Shown here one piece after another: positions 21,476-32,524 of a stretch of 64,000 nt of DNA; position 1 is the stretch's first letter, and every line of letters begins with the position of its first letter. The position numbers and the translations under genes were made by a program. The notes beneath the pieces were generated by a model. That model searched no databases. It had not been told where the DNA came from and worked only from the letters and a program-made list of their open reading frames with translations. The DNA is from Uloborus plumipes (Eukaryota > Arthropoda > Arachnida > Araneae > Uloboridae), in contig JAXGGA010002984.1 of the NCBI GenBank assembly GCA_038373865.1, positions 1 to 64,000 of the forward strand, in the 5' to 3' direction.

Positions 21476-21599
21476 TATGGAGCTGCAAAAACGCAGAAGT
21501 CGGGCCAAACGCCATCGTAAATACTAAGTCAATTCTTTCGTTTCCCGCCTTTAAATCCCCGTTCCGCCAACCTGACAGAGGACGTTAAGATTTCGCTCG

Positions 21600-22294
21600 G
21601 GCGGATTGCTTTTCAATTTGAGAAGAGAGACGAAACTTGCAACCGGTCAACTTCCTGCCGTAAGTCATCTGCTATTGTTAATCCAGAAAACGGGGAGGTA
21701 GAAAGTGAAGTCTTTAATCCATTCAATTATCGCAAAATATGATCTAATTCGCCAACTCACGAAGGTAAAAAAAGTCCATGTTTACTGAGCTCTCCTTCCC
21801 CACTTGTTTTATTTTTCTTTTCTTCCGGTTACTTGATCGAGAGGTATTCCTCTCACACGCGATCACCTACTTCATGACTGCCGCCTCTTACCCTTCTTAT
21901 CGAGGAAGCTCAATCCGACGTTTGAAACAATGGGTATAATTATGAGTGTATAAATCACAACAGGAACAATATCTGTTGTACTGTCGTCTAGCAAAATTTG
22001 TGCCATTAAATCTTCTGTTAAAATCTGTGTGGTTTGCCGTAATTTTCATGTGTAGTGACCTTTTCAAAAGAGTACATAACCAGTTTTCAAGTTGGGAACC
22101 ATGATAGCTTCATTGCTTTGAGGAAACCCCATTCACTTTCAAAAGGTGTAAATTTACTTCATGATGCGCTGGAACCTATTATTTGATTTATGTTGACGCT
22201 GCAGGTTTCGTCTGGGGAAGAGGTTGCCCTGAAAGTAGAATGAAAAAAAAAATTAAATTAAGAATTCAACGCGCATAAAATATTAAAAAGATTA
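21600..22294. other. Non-coding, with a Harbinger-like scrap
   Basis: About 22,095-22,150 resembles part of the Harbinger nuclease copies at 36,870-36,920 and 44,385-44,430 (shared GTTGGGAACC and GAGGAAACCC blocks). Nothing else is recognised. Confidence 0.4.
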
Positions 22295-23687
22295 TTAATC
22301 CAAATGAATGAAATGTGATATCCTCTCCATGTAATTTCGTAATGATACTTCTCCATTGATGAATTTCATCTTCATTGTCAATATCTCCTCGTCTAATTCG
22401 ATGTACTTCCGTCGCTTGCTTGTTGGCTTCATTGATCCGGCACACAGCATGCGCATTTCTGCAATATTTGCTGCCTCATCCTTCTTTAACAGATCAATCA
22501 AGGAAAATATGTTGACGTGGGGGGATCCTGCTTGACGGTTCAATTTGGAGTGCCAGGACTCAACAAGGTTATTTGTCCGATGTCCATCATTGTAGAAGTG
22601 GTTCCACATATGCCTGTAAAATAAATGTGAATAATGTAAGATGCATTTACACAAAATACATCTTTTGAAAAGAAAAAAAAATTAATGTATTTCCAGAAAT
22701 ATTTTGGGAATTCCAGTTTTATCATTTACATATTCGAAAAACTACTTCTGAAACAATAAAAAATCTACTTTTACTATACTAATATTTCTTAATGAATTTA
22801 AGTTGCTTAAGATCATTTCATTTATTTCTAATGAAATGAGTACAAAGTTTAGAAGCACCTACAGTATTACTTTCACTAAACACGGACATTTAATTTAGTT
22901 CTGTTTTCGTGCATGGCATTATAAAGCAACAAATGTAGAATTCTAGTATTTAATACTTCTTTTAACTCGAAAGAAAATTAGTGTGATGCAATGAATAATA
23001 AAATGAAACTTACGCCGGAAATATTGAAGTTTGCGGATCAAGCCAAGTTTGCTCCAAATAGTGAACCAGATCCGCTTCTCTTCCCGTGGCCGTTTGGTCT
23101 GCACGTATAATAGAGACAGCGTTGTTCATTTCTGTTGGAGGAACCAATGGCAACACGGCAATTTTCCTAACCCAGCGGCGCACCTGGTTATTTTGACCGT
23201 ACTCCGCAGCCAGACCCAATTTTTGAACCTACACACAAGAATTAAAAGAATAAATTCATTGCATATTTGAAGATATATAATTTCAGAAATAATGCTATGC
23301 AAACTTAATTTTAGAAATTGTTTCAAAATTTCAAGTTTTGTATTACATTCTACTTGATATAAGAAATAATGGCAAGAATAAATAGCAATACCTTCCTCCA
23401 AATACTTTGGGTGAAATGAAAAAAGCACCCTATGACATCAGCTTGGGGGAAGACAGCAGCCAATGCTTGAGCGCACCCAAGCTCAAAATCGATCATAACG
23501 CACTTTGGATTGAAAGACAGGTTCTTTAGCTGCGCCTTCTGCAGGATAAGTCGAAAAAGCCGTTCATATGTGCTACTGCATTTATCTTGCAGCAGACAGT
23601 AGCACAAAGGGAAATATTTCCCTCTGTATTCCCCATGAATGGAGTACAGTTGAGAGAATATACGGGGGACCACTTTAAATGTCCCAT
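22295..23687 (-). CDS. MULE-type transposase gene, three exons, 5' part missing
   Basis: Exon a (to 23,392) opens with the MULE signature DGTFKVVPRIFSQLYSIHG and has MIDFELGCAQALAAVFPQ and GCFFHFTQSIWRK, containing candidate first and second catalytic Asp residues. Exon b (23,228-23,014) reads VQKLGLAAEYGQNN through TSIFP, and exon c (22,613-22,295) HMWNHFYNDGHRTNNLVESW through a stop after HFIHLD. Splice sites fit: donor GTATTG with acceptor TGTGTAG in phase 0, and donor GTAAGT with acceptor TTTACAG in phase 2, and the frame is kept across both. The upstream coding part is lost where a LINE 5' UTR fragment begins at about 23,688. It may be an intron-bearing transposon gene or a former domesticated one. 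Confidence 0.8.
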
Positions 23688-23853
23688 CACCCCCCTCCCC
23701 CCCCCCCGCGTTTACCTGTCGTGGATGGGGGGCTTGCGGTGTGGTGTGTTCGGGGGCGAGCTCTTGGGCGGAGTAGTGACCTCCAGTTGCTCAAACCGAA
23801 GTTCGGCGGGAAGGAATTTTTTGCCATTCCTTCCCTCATCACACTTACCAAAT
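23688..23853 (+). repeat. Solo LINE 5' UTR fragment
   Basis: Starts with a C-rich run, then GCGTTTACCTGTCGTGG and GGCTTGCGGTGTGGTG, and continues through CAGTTGCTCAAACCGAAG to about CACACTTACCAAATT, where similarity to the full-length LINE leader stops. No ORF1, ORF2 or LINE tail follows. It cuts the MULE exon immediately before its DGTF motif. Confidence 0.8.
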
Positions 23854-24527
23854 TAATTTTGTTTGCATATCTTTCTTTTGTCTCTATAAATAGTAATGAA
23901 AAATAAAGCAATAATTGAGGTTTTCACCTCAAAAATCTTTCAAACAACTCCTTGTTTTAAAATTAAAGTAACAGCTGGCACTAAAGACAAATTTTAGATA
24001 AAAAGTCATTGCGTATATGCATGTATAGCAGTCATTCCCACAACAAATACAATGCATCTGTAACAACTCTCTGTCAAAAACAGTAAAAATTAACAAATCC
24101 AATCTGTTGTAAATCTTCTAGAACAGAAAAGTGTGAAAAACATTCATCCATAATTTGGGACTGCGCAATAAATGTTTGAGATGCTAATCGAATCAAAACC
24201 ACATTGAATTTTTCACAACATCTGGAGGAGAAAAGATGCGCTAAATAAAATCTTACTTCTCATATATAATGCTGGGCTCCAGAAAGACCAGCAAATAATA
24301 GAACTTCCACTTAGAGCCTTCATGCACTTCATCCTCTTCGGCCAGTCCCACTGGGCCTATATGTGTTAACTTCTTTTCTTTTTTTGATGTACGTATACCT
24401 GAGGTTTTTTTGCTGCAATGGCTGTAAAATAATAATTAAAAAAAATCTTATTTCATTTCTGTTTGAAGTTGCAAATGCACTACTAATACAACAAAAGTAT
24501 TATCTCCGTATAGCTAAGTTGTGCTTA
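23854..24527. other. Non-coding interval
   Basis: AT-rich, no supported gene or element. The last part is intron-like sequence beyond the GTAAGC donor of the MADF exon. Confidence 0.35.
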
Positions 24528-24680
24528 CCTGGAACAGAAAGAGCATTGCTTATCTCCTTCCAGGAGTTATTTATTCCTTTTGTTGGTGTCTCGGTAATCA
24601 TCTCGCTTGCTATCCCATAGCCAGGGATATTTTCGAACCTCACAAATCAAAGATTCCGGGAAGCAAGTGTTTGAATCCAT
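24528..24680 (-). pseudogene. MADF-domain first exon, frameshifted
   Basis: From a Met at 24,680 the minus strand reads FPESLICEVRKYPWLWDSKR and DDYRDTNKRN, then after a one-base shift near 24,585 NSWKEISNALSVP, ending at a GTAAGC donor. This is the start of a MADF domain, a Myb-related DNA-binding module of Adf-1-like regulators and of proteins encoded by some Harbinger-type transposons. The frameshift, if not a sequencing error in a homopolymer, kills it. Later exons were not found. Confidence 0.6.
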
Positions 24681-24797
24681 AATTTTCAGTACGATGAGAT
24701 GAACCAAGTAGCAATGCAAGTAAAAAAAAAAAAGAGCGCAAAACACGCACGCGGTCAAAACAGAGCAAAGATGGCGCCTTTGGGTTAAACTGTAAAG

Positions 24798-25199
24798 GTA
24801 GCAGATATCGCTGCTTGAAATGAACAACGGCATATCTGCAAAAATCGATTTTTTTTTATTACATCAAAAAATTCTGTTTTTTTTTACTCTTTCTTGTGGT
24901 ATTATCGGCCTATCTCTAGTTTCAAAATATCACGCAGCAATCGTTAATATCGTTGTGCATAGTTATTATTTTGGCGCGCTTTTCCCAGTAAACGACACAG
25001 CCGCCATTGTGTCAGTTCTGAATAAGTGCTTGGAGTGTCTATCATCTATGTCTATGTAAGTTGATTCGACATAAGTACCCTTAATACCATTTTACTTCAA
25101 AATGCCGTTTTACTGCAAAAACTTTGAAACGCTCTCCTGAAAAGTCGTGTTTTGCAGATATGCCGTTGTTCATTTCAAGCAGCGATATGTGCTGTTACT
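24798..25199. mobile_element. Foldback MITE with inverted repeats of about 47 bp
   Basis: The left end (24,798-24,844) contains ATCGCTGCTTGAAATGAACA then ACGGCATATCTGCAAAA, and the right end (25,151-25,199) is its inverted copy with a few changes. The interior of about 300 bp has no coding frame. I could not identify a target duplication or superfamily. It sits upstream of the MADF exon. Confidence 0.7.
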
Positions 25200-25285
25200 T
25201 TCCAATTTTTTACCTGTTGCTATTTCATGAATGAGCATACGACTTTCAGTAGAATACGTAAAACCTGATTCTTTCTCTTGATTTA

Positions 25286-26506
25286 CACTGAAGTGACAAA
25301 AGTCATGGGATACCTCTTAATATCGTGTCGGCCCTCCTTTTGCCCGGCGAAGTGCAACAACTCGACGTGGCATGGACTCAACAAGTCGTTGGCAGTCTTC
25401 TGCAGGAATATTGAGCCATGCTGTCTCGATAGACGTCCATAATTGTGAAAGCGTTGATGGGGCAGGATTTTGGGCACGAACAGACCTCTCGATGGTGTCC
25501 CATAAATGCTCAATGGGATTCATGTCGGGCGATCTAGGTGGCCAAATCATTCGTTGGAATTGTCCAGAATTTTCTTCAAACCAATTGCGAACAGTTGTGG
25601 CCCGGTGACATGGCGCATTGTCATCCATAAAAATCCCATCGTTGTTTGGGTACATGAAGTCCATGAATGGCTGCAAGTGATCTCCAAGTAGCTGCACATA
25701 AGCATTTCCAGTCAATGTTCGGTCCAGTCGCACTAGAGGACCAAGTCCATGCCATGAAAAAACAGCCCACACCATTACGGAGCCACCACCAGCTTGAACA
25801 GTGCCTTGCTGACAGTTTGGGTCCATTGCTTCGTGGGGTCTGCGCCACACTCGAACCCTACCATCGGCTCTTACCAGCTGAAATCGTGACTCATCGGACC
25901 AGGCCACGGTTTTCCATTCATCTAGGGACCAACCGATATGCTCACGTGCCCACGAGAGTCGCTGCAAGCGATGTCGTTCTGTCAGTAAAGGCACTCGAGT
26001 CGGTCTTCTGCTGGAATAGCCCAAGAAATCCAAATTTCTCCGCACAGTTCTAGCAGACACGTCCATTTTGTACGTCCCACATTGATTTCTACGGTGATTT
26101 GACGCAGTGTTGCTTGTCTGTTAGAATTTACGACTCTTTGCAGACGTCGCCGGTCTCGATCTTTAAGTGCAGGCGGTCGACCACTGCGCTGTCCATGGTG
26201 GGATGTTATGCCTGAAATTTCATACTCTCGGCACACTCTTGACACAGTGGATCTGGGAATGTTGAATTCTCTAACGATTTCCGAAATGGCATGACCCATG
26301 CGTCTAGCTCCAACTAACATTCCGCGTTCAAAGTCTGTTAATTTCACGTCGTGCGGTCATCATCACGTTAAAACCTCTTCACATGAATAACTTGAACAGA
26401 AATGAAAGCTCTGTAAAAGCACTGCGCATTTATACCTGTTCTATGCGATGCTACTGCCATCTGAAAATTTGCATATTGCTATCCCATGACTTTTGTCACT
26501 TCAGTG
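25286..26506 (-). mobile_element. Tc1-like DNA transposon, complete with TIRs
   Basis: Inverted ends CACTGAAGTGACAAAAGTCA at 25,286 and its complement ending at 26,506, perfect over about 27 bp, flanked by TA at 25,284-25,285 and 26,507-26,508. The length is 1,221 bp and it holds one transposase gene. Ends and gene are well preserved, so the insertion is relatively young. Confidence 0.93.
25317..26347 (-). pseudogene. Tc1/mariner transposase with one frameshift
   Basis: The N-terminal part (26,347 down to about 26,065) has a paired helix-turn-helix (MKLTDFERGMLVGARRMG, STVSRVCREYEI, then a GRPPAL hook). The remainder (26,066-25,317) reads MDVSARTVRRNLDFLGYSS, then the catalytic motifs WSDESRF, DDNAPCH and NPIEHLWD. 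I count 36 residues between the second Asp and the Glu, so DD36E rather than the usual DD34E. A single-base shift near 26,065 separates the two frames; otherwise the protein of about 340 residues is whole. The enzyme cuts and pastes the element at TA sites. Confidence 0.93.
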
Positions 26507-26508
26507 TA

Positions 26509-28752
26509 TAAGCACAATGCTAATGTGCATACTTTTCTTGTACTGCCTACATAGCAAGTACAAATGCAGTTTGCAGTATCAACGTAGTATATATATTATC
26601 AGTAATAACTACTCTGAACATTCCCTTTTCTTCATCAAAAGAAATTTCTTAATAATTATAGCTTTCTCTTGGCAAGCATTTTTTCAACAATTTGCTGGAA
26701 CATCGTCCAGCACTAAAATTCAAGTAAAATCCAAGATTCCGTATCAATAATGTCTTTAATGCGAAACATGCATGATTTTTCCTCCTTTGAAAGCAATTTA
26801 TAAGAATATTCACCTGGGAGATTCAAATTCTCCATGATTGCGAGATAGTCACTGCTGTGCTGGTAAACAAAACATGAAATCCCGCTCAGTTCTTTTGAGG
26901 TTGCCAGCGCGTCTATAGCTTTTTCTAAACAGCCAATCGGAGAGCGTCGGCTTCTTTTCTCGTAGACTTGATCTGTACACTCTGAGAACTCGCGCTGACG
27001 GCAGGCGAATGTTGGTTCGTCGCGTTGTCATGGGAACGAATTCTGAAAACCGGTTTCGCGGTGAAAAGTTCACATCGCAGGGTTGCCAACCTAGGGGTTT
27101 TCCCCCTAAATTTAGGGGGAAAACATATTTTGGGGGAAATCTAGGGGTATCCCCCATAAGTGAAGAACTTTTTTTTTTTTTGGTCATCACCCCCAGAATT
27201 TCGCACGCAGGGGGGTGAGGACCTTCTTCATTGAAAATTAATTCAAAAATTAGGATCCTCAGGAAAGATATCAGAACTGTAATTTCGTGTATTGCCAGCC
27301 TATCTTTTTGCGTTCGAATAGAGGCACCGGTTGCTACCGGTAAGCAACAGCTAAATCCGGGGATTTTTATGCGAACGCAAAGTTACAGAGAAGTTCGAAC
27401 GTACTGACGAACATTTTGAAAAATGACTTCAGTGACGTCATAACATGATATCCGTCCACCCTCTCCCCCCCTGACCTGAAAATTTTTATTAATTTTTATT
27501 CCGACAACGCGCTTTTTCTTTTTTTCTTGGTCATTACCTCCAGGATACAGCCGCGACTTTTTTTTTTTTTTTTTTTCAGTCATCACCTTGAGGATTTGGG
27601 AATTTAGGTGTTTTTAGGGGTTTTTTTTCGGTTTTAGGGGAGCCGAGTTTTGGTTCGTTCGTAATCTGAAGCCAGGGTTGGGGGTCACATTCTCTAGTCT
27701 CTTAAATTACCACAGTCTTAAAAACTTAAATGTCTGAAGTTGGTCTTGACATTTTCATTATTGCATAACAAATATTAGTTCTGCATGCATATTTTATTAA
27801 TAATAAAAGAAATAATCAGAAAACAGAAAATAATGTGATGGTATTATCGATTGTCATCCATTCAAAGGTTTAGCATAAGCTCTTCTTAATGCATGTTTTA
27901 CATTGCAATTGTTCTTTCAAATTGTAAATGAGTGCAACAAAAATGTAGTAGGTTCAGTTAATATTAAGAAAATACATTATTCATTACATTTTTGAAATTT
28001 CTGGAACTTAGGGAAAGTAATCTTTCCTTAGCTGATCAGTTTTAATTTGGTGTTTGATATGACCAACTTAGAAGTATTTAAGACCTTTTACAATGTAGGC
28101 ATATTGTAAAAGTAAGGTTTCTTGATTTTAAAAAGTACTGAAATAAAATTCAATAAGAAATAGTCAAATATTTTCTGTTCAAATTTTTGAATAAATTTAA
28201 AGAACTTTAAATATTTGCGATAACTTCATTGTGAATTTGTGCTATATTTTTAAATAATGCAAAACACATTCTGAGAGTAGTTATTTATTTACAAAAATAA
28301 AAGTTTATATAGAACATTTTTTAAATTGTACAGTTTAAACAATAATATGTAATTAACAATGTCAATTCACACAATGGATTTTACTTCTGAAATTTTTCGA
28401 ACTTGAATTTGAAAAAACTTTAACTGATAATAAAGCGCAAGTTCAGAGGAATTTGAATACAGACATCATTGACGTACAGCCCAAAGACATTTTTGAATTT
28501 CAATAATTGTAATTTATGCCAGTTTTGTTCAAATTTGGTACGACAACTTTTTTTGCGTACCATTTGCATACTCTTTGGCCAATGCTTTTCAGTATAAAAG
28601 AAGTTGCTAAAGTTAAATCAAATTACTTTGAATAAAAACGAGCCAAATCTTACATTTTCAAACATCCCTTTAGAATGTTTTAATTTTCATTGGCAAATTT
28701 TATGCCCACCAATGAAGACATGCCTCACAATTTAATTATGTTTGGCCGTTTG
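26509..28752. other. Non-coding interval with a perfect 28-bp palindrome
   Basis: At 27,097-27,124 GTTTTCCCCCTAAA is followed directly by its exact complement. It lies within GGGTTGCCAACC-like sequence that recalls transposon ends, but no matching far end was found. An imperfect inverted pair around TTTTTGCGTTCG lies at about 27,307 and 27,370. A and T homopolymers are common. No gene is supported. Confidence 0.45.
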
Positions 28753-29235
28753 TCAAAGTACCTGACTTTCTTTTATTACTTTTTGTTTTTGTGTAATCAT
28801 TAAGGAATAATTAGATATTCCTGATAAACAATATTTAATATGATTTAAGACAGAAGTACCACAGTTACAATTAGCTAAGTCCATCCCCATAATTTCCATT
28901 TTTCCTATTGCAAGCTGCACTAATAAATTTCTTTGCTCATGAAAGTTTAAAAATGATTTCTCATGGTGTTTACTTATAAGTTTCCTAAAAATCTGAAAAG
29001 TACATGCAGTTACATCTATCAACATTTGTTGGGGAAATTTAAGTTTACCTTTGACAGTCAGTAATAAAAGTTGATAAACATCAGAATTCTCCAATTCTAA
29101 CGTTTTATCAGACACAAATATTGAAATGCACTCTAGACACTGAACCTTAAGTGATAATTTATAACCTACGTAACCTGAAATATAAACTAAAACTGACGAA
29201 TAAAAATAAACAAACTGCTCGAACTGAATGCACAA
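28753..29235 (-). pseudogene. Transposase C-terminal fragment, P-element/THAP9-like
   Basis: A 160-residue frame contains VLVYISGYVGYKLSLKV, CLECISIF, VKGKLKFPQQMLIDVTACTF and FRKLISKHHEKS. The 'YISGYV---L----C--C' pattern followed by a 'G-L--P' segment is typical of the C-terminal region of P-element-related transposases. No THAP domain or catalytic residues are present in this piece. It ends beside the long-inverted-repeat element. The family call is tentative. Confidence 0.45.
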
Positions 29236-29264
29236 AACAGAGCACAGTAGCTGTGGCGTCTAAA

Positions 29265-30155
29265 GTGTAATCAAGTAATTATTGCGCTTAATACAAGTAA
29301 AGTATTAATACTCTGGTCCAATTGTATTTGGAGCGATTACAATTTAATTTTTTTTTCTAGAAATTATCTAAGCGCCAAAAATACAGTCCCCTGGCTGTCC
29401 CAATCCCATAGTCTAACTGTTACAGATAGTATTTCAAAAAACCTATTAACACTACATAAATTTGGCAATTAATATCTAAAAATAGAATAATGAAGCTATA
29501 TTTTTCTAGTGAAATAAGGTATAAATACGCATTTCTAAAACTTAAAATTGCCATGTAAATTCTATCCGGAGTTTTTTCAAATAGTCCCCTGCAACAAATT
29601 CAAAGCTGCAATACGAAAAATTTATAACTTTTGCAAATTCTTTTTGGTATGAAGTTTAAAGTAATCAGCGTGAATTTGCCGAATTCGCCGAGAACGGTGT
29701 TGAAACGCTACTTTGCTTAGTTTGAGAGCCACATTTGTGATGAAAGTATGCATCAGGGTTGTTGCGAAAACAGTCCTCTGGGAAGTGATTTTATTAATGT
29801 CTATTAATTTAATTATAAAACATATTAGTTATTATGTCCACGATTTGTGCTTCAATTTATAGGTAGTCTCGTAACTAATTATGTTCCAATAGTTTTGCAG
29901 ATATTATGCAACAAAGAGCAAAAACACAGTCACCTAGCACAGTCCCCTGCCTAGTTATACCAGGCAGGGGACTTACCCCCTATCACAATTTATCAGAAAA
30001 ACACAAGCTTCAGTTGACCCTCTTTCAAACTAAAGTAATAGATTCATTTTCTGAGCAATAGCATTATAATTATACGAACATTTCAAAAAACCATGCCCGG
30101 ACAAATTCCGCGTGAAAAATGACGAGTTTACAGAGAATCGCCCATATGGTGAAAT
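29265..30155 (+). repeat. Left long inverted repeat arm
   Basis: Pairs with 32,525-33,405. It contains the imperfect palindrome at about 29,941-29,974 (arms AGTCCCCTGCCTAG / CCAGGCAGGGGACT) and CAGTCCCCTG-like motifs near 29,387, 29,582, 29,772 and 29,940. The inner end carries CCCGGACAAATTCC and TTTACAGAGAATCGCCCATA. Confidence 0.8.
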
Positions 30156-30894
30156 AGTGTTTCGTTTCGGAATTTTAAAAATTAAACATGCATTGAATTA
30201 TAGGGTCAACTTTTTTCTGTACTTCCATACTTCTTGAAATTTATTTAAAAAGTAAGGAATTTAATAATTTAAAACGTTCACGATATGAAAAAGAAAATAA
30301 TATAAATAAACGTTTGACGGCAAACGTATTTGATTCAGATAGGCCACCGTAAGAACAACTTAAAATTGAATTTTGTTAGAGTTTATTAATTTATATATTT
30401 GCTTATTTTACACATCCTAAATTCTAATTGCTGAAGTGCAGTTCAAATTTATTAATAAATATTTCACTTACACTTAGTTCTACAAAAAATGTTATGCAGC
30501 GTTTTACAATTCTTGCGACAAAATCCCTTACTTGGGTTTAAATAAAAGTAAATGTGTACGACTTATTATGATAAGTGATCAAATGCGTCAAGAAATTTTA
30601 AATAGATATTTATCTTATGACCCTTTTTTGTGTGTTCTGTATGATGTTTCAGTGTTTGTGAATGCTAGTACTGGTAATTCACCTTTTTTTTAGGTTTGTA
30701 CTCTAGGAGAATTGGTTCAAAGGAAATTTGCTGGTGATTAGCAGCTAAACTATTATTGATTGCTTAGCAATAAATATTATGAACCATATGAGGGGGGAGG
30801 GGCATACCTCCACATTATCAAAGAACTTGTTGCCAAGGCATCAATCTTACTGTTTTTTTTTGTGTGTTTAATTTTAATAATTTTTCCTTTTTAG

Positions 30895-31128
30895 TTGCCA
30901 TTGGAAATAAATTATAATAAGAAAAGAATCATTGTCTATATAATTACAATCAAACTACTTATAAACATTTTGATACAAAATTACATTTTCGAAAAATCTG
31001 ATGAAACTTGTGATAAAATAGTGATTATTAAAACTAAATATTCAATGCTTTTTCATGGAATTTCAAATTGGCATGGTATACTTGAAACCATCAAAGGACC
31101 AACTTTTTTTTTGACACGCTATAACTAA
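30895..31128 (+). CDS. Short open frame inside the long-TIR element, unknown
   Basis: A 77-residue frame beginning MPLEINYNKKRIIVYIITIK, hydrophobic near its start, preceded by a T-rich tract ending in TAG that could be a splice acceptor. No family is recognised. It is AT-rich and could be chance; listed because it is the longest plus-strand frame in the interior. Confidence 0.2.
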   Translation: MPLEINYNKKRIIVYIITIKLLINILIQNYIFEKSDETCDKIVIIKTKYSMLFHGISNWHGILETIKGPTFFLTRYN

Positions 31129-31441
31129 TAGATACCATGAAGATTTTTAGCGTTTTATTTATTTTGCAGAAATTTACTTGAAAATGAAAAAATACAACAT
31201 AATAGTTTGGCAAATCGTCGCTTTGGAAGAATAACGATGCAACTCAAAAAAATCGAAAAATGACATTTTAATATATTTTGTTCAGAAAAAATTGCTCTTT
31301 ATGTTTCGGCTACCTCACACTACACCTCATCCCGTCTCGTCCACCGCGGCGCGCGCTAAAAATAGACACAACACATGTTTTTCATTTGCATTGCGGTAAA
31401 GCCGCTGCTTTTATTGAAAAATTTTCCTTTGAAGGTAACGT

Positions 31442-32116
31442 TACAATGTAGTAATTTCTAACAAAAATCTAAGAGGAGGTAACTTATCTAATTCTAATTG
31501 AGAAAATATATTACATAAATTCAAGTCCATTCCACCAGCAAAAGTATCGGGAGCCAAGAAATCTTGTTGTTTTGTAATATGCATTAAATATTCACCAACA
31601 CCTTTACCACCAGATTCATCTGGTATAGATGCAGTATCTAAATTACGCAGTAAATACGACGGTACATGATATTTAAACACAACAGGTTTACGATTAATAT
31701 ACTATTTTTTACAAAATGGATTATCAGAATTAGTTTCACCAGTACCCAATTTAGTATTCAAATTCCAATTCAAATAAAATGGACAATTACTAAAAAAACT
31801 ATGAACACCAGCAGAACCTACAATTCTCAAAGATTGGTCTTTATATACAGAGTCAAACGTAACAACACCAAGACGAAATATAAAAGTTAAAAGAATTAAA
31901 TTTAACACCTCTATACTCATTTCTAAGCCTTTTAAACATTGCATTATCAACACATACGGGAGTAGTTTTACAATTATAATTAAAAATTCTATCAGCAGTA
32001 TGTCCTTGTTTGGTATCATCCAAAAATTTCAGAACTTGCACTTCAACATCTTTCAAGGTGTATTCAGCATAATTCTGTCGTCGCCGCGTCAACCTCATCA
32101 ACTGAAGGCGCTCCAA
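31442..32116 (-). pseudogene. Unassigned protein relic of the long-TIR element
   Basis: Three minus-strand segments form one decayed protein of about 220 residues. 32,116-31,870 has RRRQNYAEYTLKDVEVQVLK and ADRIFNYNCKTTPVC. After a one-base shift near 31,880, RLGVVTFDSVYKDQSLRIVG and NCPFYLNWNLNTKLGTGE. After an in-frame TAG near 31,704, FKYHVPSYLLRNLDTASIPD and QQDFLAPDTFAGGMDL, ending RFLLEITTL. Base use looks coding and the three pieces are collinear. I do not recognise the family. Given the long inverted ends, a capsid-like protein of a DNA virus is one idea and an unusual transposon protein another; neither is demonstrated. Confidence 0.45.
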
Positions 32117-32219
32117 CGAACTAACCTAATTCAAAACTGTTGCCAATCCATAACTTCAATTGGCAAAGCAGAATTACAAACAAGGCTGATCTCAAGCCGC
32201 CTAGTTTTCCCATTCGCAC

Positions 32220-32325
32220 GTCACGTATGACGTCATAACGCGAAGCTCCGCCCACAACCAATCAGCGAAGAGCATCCGGTTAGACGCTCCGCCCCGAAAT
32301 TGGACGCAGGACGGGGTAATGTAAT
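32220..32325 (-). promoter_or_regulatory. CpG-rich promoter-like block
   Basis: Within AT-rich DNA this block is GC-rich and holds TGACGTCA (CRE palindrome, about 32,228), AACCAATCAG (CCAAT box, about 32,257) and two CCGCCC GC-boxes (about 32,248 and 32,290). It lies just upstream of the minus-strand relic at 32,116-31,442, the right place for a promoter. Motif matches are seen; activity is inferred. Confidence 0.45.
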
Positions 32326-32524
32326 TTTTATTGTATGTAATTTTATTGTAATGTAATTTTTATTTTCATAAAAATTACATTAATCATACTATAATATTCA
32401 TTTATTATTAAAATAATACATTACACTAAATTTATTTAATATATTAATTGCATCATTAATTAATGTAATGCAATTGATAAGTCTTCTATTTAATACCGAT
32501 GAAATTATTAGGAACAAAACAAAT

